Of a DNA stretch of 13,416 nt, positions 7,368-13,416 are shown piece by piece (the stretch's first letter is position 1; each line of letters starts with the position of its first letter). The notes below the pieces were generated by a model that worked only from the letters and a program-made list of their open reading frames with translations, had not been told where the DNA came from and did not search any database. Both the position numbers and the translations under genes were made by a program. The stretch spans positions 1 through 13,416 of the forward strand of contig JAOXYC010162216.1 of the NCBI GenBank assembly GCA_028565715.1, in the 5' to 3' direction. Source of the stretch: Phoronis pallida. Lineage: Eukaryota > Phoronida > Phoronidae.

Positions 7368-8514
7368 TAGTCTTTGCTGAGGAAATGTTTTTTTGTTTTA
7401 ATGAATTGAACTCTGTGGGTGTGGGGCCTCATCAAGATCCAATTTCAGAGTGTTTCTCAGGGGTAAATGGATGCTAGGTCATAAACTTAATTTAATCCCA
7501 CTTTATTTTGAAATTCCATCCTCTATTCTTAAAACATGACTGCAGTTTGCACTGTGGGTAGATTTTCAACACGTCTGATTAGGATTATATTTTAGAGGTT
7601 ATAATTTCAAAGAAAAAACGCAACCCATCTATCTCATGGAGCTTTTGCATTCTGGTTATAAATAGATTTTGACAGACGGTGATTTCCTGCTGAGTTTGTT
7701 TGGGACATAAAAGGTCTGTCAGACAGATTCTATGAATGGTGAATCAAGAATTCCAGCTTTGTTCCAAGGAATGCTATGACAGATCTGAAATGACTCATCA
7801 TGATAATGCTTCATTCAGCTATCATATTTTGAACAGAGAGGTATTGCTAAATAAAACATTGTTTTCATGGGCTGGTTTCCTCATTTTCGCTCTTTAAAGT
7901 TTTGATTTTCGATATTGCTGATGTAAAGGTTAGCTTGCATGTTTGACTTGCTGAGATTTTTTTAATGTACATTGTGTTTTAGGGATTTCAAACCTTTCAA
8001 ATCGGCGAGCGTGAGTCTCAAGAGATTGGTGGTTTTCAGGGGCCCACTCTAGTCAGTGGCCAACATTCCTGTATAGCCAAATTTGATTTATAGTAAGGGG
8101 GCCATTGTTTTGTGAATGTTCTTATGGTTTTGAGTTTCCAATATTTTCTCACCATTTAAAGACCCCTTGATTTTCAGATATTTGAGTTCTTGTCCCAAAA
8201 TCATGAATAACCCATTTCAGGGTGTCTCTATTGAATGAACATGAAAATTCAAATTCCTAAAAGGTGGATAAATATTGATGTTCGTTGAACTTCTTTAAAA
8301 GGCACTTTACAATTCTCAACATCATGTGCAATTGAGTAGTGAAATTTTGATCTTTTCAGATCAAGTTAATTGGCTCGTTACAAACAGTCACTTCTGGCAA
8401 AAGGGTGAATTTGGGAAAAATCGATCAGATTGGTGATTGGTGAAACTGATTATATTTCTGCTTTTTCAACTAAGAAGTGAACATTATTTTAATAATCTTG
8501 TTATTATTTTGTAG
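7368..8514. other. Intron sequence up to micro-exon B, nothing else recognised
   Basis: A+T-rich intronic DNA. It ends in the pyrimidine-rich acceptor of the micro-exon (ttgttattattttgtag). No repeats or RNA genes were identified. Confidence 0.5.
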
Positions 8515-8551
8515 ACAACTCCAGATAACTTAGCAACAGACCAATTAGATG
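8515..8551 (+). CDS. ARHGAP21: 37-nt micro-exon B of the ARHGAP21/23-like gene: PDZ loop insertion
   Basis: A 37-nt exon is predicted between acceptor ttattattttgtag (AG at 8513-8514) and donor GTAAGT starting at 8552. Read in phase 0 from exon A it encodes TTPDNLATDQLD plus the first base of a Gly codon, so it leaves phase 1. Exon C needs exactly one carried-over base, so an intervening exon of length 3n+1 is required, and 37 fits. The peptide is polar and falls where vertebrate ARHGAP21/23 have a variable acidic or glycine-rich insertion between PDZ strands betaB and betaC. That loop is poorly conserved, so support rests on splice sites and phase, not on similarity. Joining A directly to C would meet a TAA at 9090-9092, so skipping should be non-productive. 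Confidence 0.8.
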
Positions 8552-9065
8552 GTAAGTTGGAATTTTTGATTCCAGTTTATTTTCTGACTTTTCAAACTCA
8601 TTTTCAACCTGGAGAATACTGTTTACTGAACCCCAAGCAAAGTTCTCAGTTAATCCAAATCGCTTTTGAAAAAGCTTGAACTAGATTATAACCAATAATT
8701 TATGGCAGTGTCAAATGAATTATCTTGCTATGACTTGTAGATAAAGTGATAAAAAATGCATGAAGATATTGTTTGAGCTTATTTCTTTAATCCTAGTTCT
8801 AGATTTACATTAGAAGTTCGATATTTACCCTCTTTGTAAGTAAGTTTCTCGTTGACAAAAAGGGGGGGAAATATTAGAATTAAAGAAATTTGCTTTGAAA
8901 TTGTTCTACCAGAACAACAATCTATTTTTTGATATTTCAGGAAGACTTTTGTGTTTTACGCAAAAATTATGTTACGTTCGAGGCGTGTGATAAGTTTGCC
9001 TCAAAATCAGTAAAACATTGAAATGACTCAAAATCAATTTTTTAAGATGTTTTCTTATTTTCCAG
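8552..9065 (+). other. 514-bp phase-1 intron between exons B and C
   Basis: Bounded by GTAAGT at 8552 and ttttccag ending at 9065. It has a short G-run at 8862-8868 and no other feature. It is far shorter than the preceding 4,988-bp intron (3527-8514), which has been swollen by mobile elements. Confidence 0.8.
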
Positions 9066-9252
9066 GCACAAAGAGAAAGAAAACACGCCTAAGTTCTTTA
9101 GAACCAATGGATACTATATTTGTACGGCAAGTTAAAGAGTCTGGTCCCGCTCAAAAAGCAGGCTTAAACACTGGCGACCGTATCGTCTCGGTGAACGGAC
9201 AGTCAGTTACCGGAAAGACATACTCACAAGTTATCGCTTTAATTCAAGCAAC
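9066..9252 (+). CDS. ARHGAP21: Coding exon C of the ARHGAP21/23-like RhoGAP: rest of PDZ domain
   Basis: The exon lies between acceptor tcttattttccag (AG at 9064-9065) and donor GTAAGT at 9253. It is 187 nt, entering in phase 1 and leaving in phase 2. It opens with a basic run ([10 protein letters not shown]), then [12 protein letters not shown] (strand betaC), SGPAQKAG (the GPA-x-x-AG turn and helix alphaA typical of PDZ), [10 protein letters not shown] (betaD), QSVTG (betaE) and [12 protein letters not shown] (helix alphaB). EPMDTIFV and [12 protein letters not shown] closely match vertebrate ARHGAP21/23. The first alphaB position, His in class I PDZ domains, appears to be Tyr here, which would favour a non-class-I ligand; that is inference. 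The final strand (a family sequence like LELSVMPKDED in vertebrates) is not encoded before the window ends, so the domain is completed by a later exon. An ATG in the same frame at 9023 lies in the intron and is not a start. Confidence 0.93.
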
Positions 9253-9329
9253 GTAAGTAGTATTTAAAAATATCTTATTGGTTTTAGTTTATAGTAAAAA
9301 ATTGTAGGATTTTTTAACCAGAACCAATA

Positions 9330-9545
9330 GATAGTCTCTTCCACAGCCCCTCTCAAACGTTGGTCTGTTCTCCCTACGCAATAATCAAGTATCGCTAAGT
9401 GTATGTTGATTACGTCACTCCGCTTACAACATGGTCGTCTACTTTTGGCAAAAAACGGAAGTCCTCTCCCGATTGTTTCAGTCTTGAGTTCAGTCTACCC
9501 CCTTATATGATTGATCAATGCGCCACCTATTGATCAACGACAACA
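9330..9545. other. CpG-richer intronic patch, unidentified
   Basis: This patch has more G+C and more CpG than its surroundings. It holds a CRE-like ttacgtca (9411-9418), a cggaag ETS-like word near 9457, and a direct repeat attgatcaayg (9510-9520, 9529-9539) whose core ttgatcaa is itself palindromic. The word ctacccccttat near 9496 also occurs at 1555. It may be an eroded element or a regulatory patch; the sequence does not decide. Confidence 0.3.
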
Positions 9546-9803
9546 TCATCAGTAGTCAGCTTGGAGTTTTTGGGATATGAACGCAACATTACTCCATTCA
9601 AGGTAAATGTCCAGTAATTGACTCAATTCTCAGTAATATTTAGGAAAAAATATGTTTATCGTTTCCGTAACCATATCCGTGAATTCCAAAACCTCCCTAA
9701 TATTAGTGTGGGAACATTAGGCTATGCTTTGATATAACCAGGTAGTTTATCAAAACATGTGGGATAAATATGTGCCTGTTGCATGAACGGCCAGCATTTA
9801 TCA

Positions 9804-10066
9804 AGGTTCTGCTAGGAGCCCGGGCTGTTCAATCATTGTTCATTCACAAGGGGTGCGAGGTTCTGCTAGGAGTCCAGGCTGTTCAATCATTGTTCATTCA
9901 CAAGGCGTGCGAGGTTGTGCTAGGAGCCCGGGCTGTTCAGAAATGTTCATTCACAAGGGGTGCGAGGTTCTGCAAGGAGCCCGGGCTGTTCAGAAATGTT
10001 CATTCACAAGGGGTGCGAGGTTCTGCTAGGAGCCCGGGCTGTTCAATCATTGTTCATTCACAAGGG
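9804..10066 (+). repeat. Minisatellite, 5 copies of a 53/54-bp unit
   Basis: Units start at 9804, 9858, 9912, 9965 and 10018. Two variants differ in the middle: type A has gttcaatcattgttc (54 bp) and type B gttcagaaatgttc (53 bp). The order is A-A-B-B-A. Each unit opens aggttctgctaggagcccgg and ends cattcacaaggggtgcg. The open frame across it (9770-10183) is a by-product: the 53-bp units shift the frame, so the repeated peptide changes from unit to unit. Confidence 0.92.
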
Positions 10067-10069
10067 TTG

Positions 10070-10550
10070 CTCTGTGGTCTATTTTCTGTGATGCCCAATA
10101 AGGGCAGTTGTGTGTTCTTTTTCTTGATGTTTTCTGTGATCTTGTTGCAGTCAGTTAGGAAAAGACTTGAAAACTCCTCATGAAAAATACAGGAATTTTC
10201 ATGAAGGAGCTAGTTTTGACTCAAGATTTTATATTTGAATAATAAACAGACAATATTGCAATGTGAAAATGACTGGTTAGCGGTGTCAGTCCTTATATGT
10301 GCCTTTGATAAGAACATTCTTGGGCCAACCGAGGGTGCTAAGAGAGCAGTTAAGAGCAATAGATGAGTAGGAGATCTTGTGTGTTAGCAAATGGGGATTT
10401 CTAAAACCGTAGGCAAACTACTTTCACAGGCTTAGTTGAGAATAAAATTAGTTGATATTAATATAATAAATTTAAATGTCAAATGTGGTTTGTTTGTTGA
10501 AGTTGTTGATTTGATTTCACCCTTGACCTTCATAAATACATAGGAAACCC
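10070..10550. other. Intron sequence, nothing recognised
   Basis: A+T-rich intronic DNA after the minisatellite. No exon encoding the missing last PDZ strand was found here. Confidence 0.4.
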
Positions 10551-10784
10551 CCGGTGTTGAATCAGGAAACGCGCACCACATTAGTCAAGCAAGCGCACAA
10601 GCTGGCCTACGTTAGCTCTTGCTTTGAACTAATTTTCCGTGTTGTGATAATCGCGACATGCTGTCCTCCGCGCATAAAGTGCTACCTATTTCAACACTGG
10701 TTTTCCCATTCGTTTCTGGTCTCAGCGCTGCTGTTGCTGTTTATAGGTGCGGGTTTCAACACAGTGTTTCCTGTTCAGTTCCGG
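10551..10784. mobile_element. Possible fold-back element, GC-richer island
   Basis: The left end ccggtgttgaatcaggaaac (10551-10570) is nearly complementary to gtttcctgttcagttccgg (10766-10784), with a gap and three substitutions. Between them lies about 200 bp that is clearly richer in G+C and CpG than the flanks, including two related words tttcaacactggttttcc (10689) and tttcaacacagtgtttcc (10754). No target duplication is evident. An open frame at 10554-10811 has no recognisable domain. Confidence 0.4.
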
Positions 10785-10811
10785 CTGCTCCAATCGAATC
10801 AGATGACTTGA

Positions 10812-11601
10812 CATGGTTTCATTGAAATGTGCTGTGATGATTTTATTGATACTGTGTTAAAAAATCACCTAAATTGACGGTCAAAATAGATTTCTATAGC
10901 CCCCTAAATGCTTTATAAACGCTAGAACTGTAATGAATAGCAAATTCCTACTTAGACCTGAGCTAGACAGATTATGAAAACCAATGTTTGATCAGTTTAG
11001 ACGGTTAGTGACCCCTTGAACCCCTGTTGGATAGAGTAGACTGGTCCAACAATTGGTTGACCTACTTTCTGCTCAGTTTTAACGAGACATAGGAAGTCTG
11101 TGGTACTTTAGTGAATGTGTGAGACAGTTAATATTTAGGCATTTTAGGGAGTTGACTTTTGTTGTTAACAGATTAAGAAGTTAGGCTGACCAAGTGCCCT
11201 CCAACTTTGGATTAGTTTGATCTAGTTTTGTGAGGTTTTCAAGGAGCCACTGAATTGCTCAGTGAGCTGGAAAGGTAATAAGCTGTACATTGATTGTGAT
11301 TTGAATGGCTATAATTGAAGGTGGCTGTGGGCTGTTGATATTTCAACTGATTTTAATCCAGTCTGGAGATATGCGATGGGTTTAACATGGGTTTGGGGTT
11401 AATAAGGACCACCTTTTGTGGTACATGAAACCTATGTGGTAGATATACATGAGTGATAGATATTTTGAATATTGAAAAAACCTTAGTAGACTATCGGGAC
11501 ATAGGTACATTGAGATTTAGAATGTTTGTTAAGAGTCTGGTAGAAGGTGTACTAAAGGTGTTTGCACATGTTTAAGTGCACACATGTATGTCATATGGGG
11601 T
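10812..11601. other. Intron sequence, nothing recognised
   Basis: A+T-rich intronic DNA with no supported element. No ARHGAP21/23-like coding block after the PDZ alphaB helix is visible. Confidence 0.4.
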
Positions 11602-11755
11602 GTTGTGAGGGCCAAAGTCACCTGTGAAATTGTGAGTGCCCCAATTACTCAACTGTAAAGGTGTGAGAGCCAAATTAACCTTTTAATGTAAATGTGTTAT
11701 GGCAAGAATCAAATGCCCGTGAAAGTGTTAACCTCCAAATCAACTATTGCAATGG
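11602..11755 (+). repeat. Weak ~31-bp degenerate tandem repeat, about 5 units
   Basis: Diverged units of the form gtgtgagngccaaat.aac...ctgtgaaa begin near 11602, 11631, 11661, 11694 and 11725. Shared words are gtgtt/gtgtgag, gccaaa/ccaaat and gtgaaa/gtaaa. Spacing is 29 to 33 bases. Divergence suggests an old array. Confidence 0.5.
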
Positions 11756-12108
11756 CATCTTACCTGTAAGAAATTGTTCTGCAACATATATAATATGCCT
11801 AACGACATTAATTTGCTAGAAATTCAGATGTTACTGAAGATTTGAAAATATAACACCGTTTCTAATAACAGGATGAATTGTTATACAGGTAATTGGATTG
11901 CATTGCAGGTGTTAAAAATAGTTACTTTTGAAATGGCTTTGAAGCCAGTTTTTTGTAAGTTAAGCTGCGTATGGTATACTATTGAATTCAAGTAGGCCTA
12001 TTCATGTGTACATTGCTGATGAAAAATAATGATAACACAGTCAGCCATCCTCAGTTCCAAATTACAATCTACCTTTTAAACGCGTATTTTAGAACTTAAA
12101 CTGTACAC

Positions 12109-12496
12109 GAAAGTTTGGTTTGCTTCGGTACTGTATAGATACACAGTGCTTCAGTACGGTACCGTATTTGGTACAAATTACGGTACAAACCAAAATGAAG
12201 GAAAAACACCAACAGTTTCTCAACTTAAAATTTAGTCATCAAATCGTGCTGTAGAGTACATCACATAAACCATCATTTGTTGTTTAAGTACTGACATCAG
12301 TATAATAACAAGACTTTATTAATCGAGTGCTGCGGTTGGATATATGAACATTTTAGAAGATGAACAATAATTTTAAAGTTTGACTACTTTAATGGAGAAT
12401 TACAAAAACAGGCAAATTTTCGTACATCGGTACGGTACACCAGGGTATGCCTCTCGATTTGAAGATTTCGGTTTGGTTCGGTATATACAGCCCTAG
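12109..12496 (-). mobile_element. Possible hAT-like element relic with ggtacggta words
   Basis: On the - strand from 12496 the sequence begins tagggctgtatataccgaac, then caaaccgaaatc, a form common at hAT MITE ends. A similar phrase (gtttggtttgcttcggtactg) occurs in the same + strand orientation at 12115-12135, followed by tacggtaccgta and its variants to 12190. The second copy has the same orientation, not the inverted one expected of a simple element, so this may be two fragments. No 8-bp duplication was found. Confidence 0.35.
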
Positions 12497-13416
12497 TATA
12501 TTCTATTACAGAAGTTGATGCTGATTTAACTTTGAATAGCATTTTGTTCGTGAATTCAGTGTATATAATTAACTTTGAGTTATAATATTCCAATTTATTC
12601 TGTCGGGTTATTTGAAAGGATTTAATTCAGTATTCCAAATAATGATTTTATTAGATTGCCATTGGCAAGTAATCAACGTCTATTGAATTGATTGCATAAA
12701 GCATCTGAATAACTTGGAGCTATATTAAAACAAATTATAATGCACCTTTTCAGAATAAAGTCCATAAAAATTGACACTGGTTTCAGGCTCTGTAGTAAAT
12801 TCTCACAAAAAATTAAACGATAAAATGATACTAAATTTCTGTTTGTATTTCCAGACATTGATTGAATTTAAAGTCATTGTATGTTTAAAGTCTACTATAA
12901 AAATAATTTAAATGATTTCTGGGATCCCTTTTTGATCGCTTTGATTATCATAATTTTTTTTGGAGATCCCTGTTAGTTTTGAGTGTCATGCCGGAATTTC
13001 CTTGTCGTTTTGGGACATTCGCCAAATTGCGACAACAAAAAGTGTTGGTAAAATTGCATATCATTTTGGTACTCCTGAAATTGGGAAAAGACCTAAATTT
13101 TGATATAATTGGCGTGTTCATGGTTTGACAATTTCAAATTTTCTCTAGAATCCTCTGCACATGTGCCTTTAGGAAGTTCAGGGGCTGATTATTGAGTACG
13201 GTATGTTTCAAGTAATGAAATCATTTTATGTTTAATTGATTTGTTAGTTTTTTGTTGAAAAGTACGAGTTTTTCAGGGTCATGCTCTATCAATTGAATGT
13301 CGTATTAACGTCAGAAACTCGGGTTATGACGACTTCAGGAAAAATTATTCACATATTTAAATCTTGTCTACCCGTATCATATTTCGAAGCCTGTCAAAAC
13401 ACTGAATTATACTCAA
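12497..13416. other. Intron sequence to the window edge, nothing recognised
   Basis: Very A+T-rich DNA. The open frames on the - strand (12384-12593 and 12673-12858) lack recognisable domains. No exon was found, so the intron starting at 9253 is at least 4,164 bp. Confidence 0.5.

Noticed and set aside
9023-9065. In-frame ATG upstream of exon C as an alternative start
   Set aside because: This stretch is intronic, ends in a clear ttttccag acceptor, and the preceding PDZ half would be lost.
9770-10183. 137-codon open frame with repeated peptides, resembling a repeat protein
   Set aside because: The repetition comes from the 53/54-bp minisatellite, and the 53-bp units shift frame, so the peptide is not conserved between units.
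10554-10811. 85-codon hydrophobic open frame
   Set aside because: No recognised family; it coincides with the possible fold-back element and lacks splice or start evidence.
12384-12858. Two open frames on the - strand
   Set aside because: A+T-rich translations without domains; the first overlaps hAT-like terminal sequence.
9253-13416. Search for the next exon (final PDZ strand and beyond)
   Set aside because: No block matching the family sequence after the alphaB helix with a phase-2 acceptor was found; it probably lies beyond the window.

Overview
This is an intron-rich stretch of an animal nuclear genome, about two-thirds A+T. Only three short coding blocks can be supported. Together they encode, on the + strand, the N-terminal PDZ domain of a Rho GTPase-activating protein of the ARHGAP21/ARHGAP23 family. 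They sit at 3383-3526, 8515-8551 and 9066-9252, each bounded by good AG/GT splice sites. The phases agree across all three (0, then 1, then 2), and the reading frame passes through all of them without a stop. No PH or RhoGAP domain is present, so most of the gene must lie beyond 13416. The first exon(s) or promoter lie before position 1 or were not recognised in 1-3382.

The rest is intronic or 5' flanking DNA filled with small mobile-element relics. 1-1278 is featureless. 1279-1560 is a probable nest of two short inverted-repeat elements. 1681-1891 holds two tRNA-like segments in opposite orientation. 2289-2390 is a clean 102-bp palindromic MITE, and 2707-3030 is a 320-bp fold-back element. 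3509-3873 is a 6 x 61-bp tandem array made of the end of the first PDZ exon, its splice donor and the end of a MITE of the same family as 2289-2390. 5146-5700 is a degenerate dispersed repeat. 7101-7349 is a tRNA-derived SINE with an 18-bp target-site duplication. 9804-10066 is a 53/54-bp minisatellite, 10551-10784 a possible fold-back element, 11602-11755 a weak ~31-bp array, and 6153 and 12496 look like hAT-type ends.

The organism is most likely a marine invertebrate deuterostome, with echinoderm as best guess. This is inferred from the repeat types, the frequent taggccta-type words and a PDZ sequence close to that of vertebrate ARHGAP21/23. Species cannot be fixed from this window.

There is no operon, CRISPR array or self-contained new system. 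The most unusual structure is the tandem array at 3509-3873, where a transposon end, a 5' splice site and 18 coding bases were amplified together. The result is a row of near-identical splice donors, of which only the first keeps the reading frame open.
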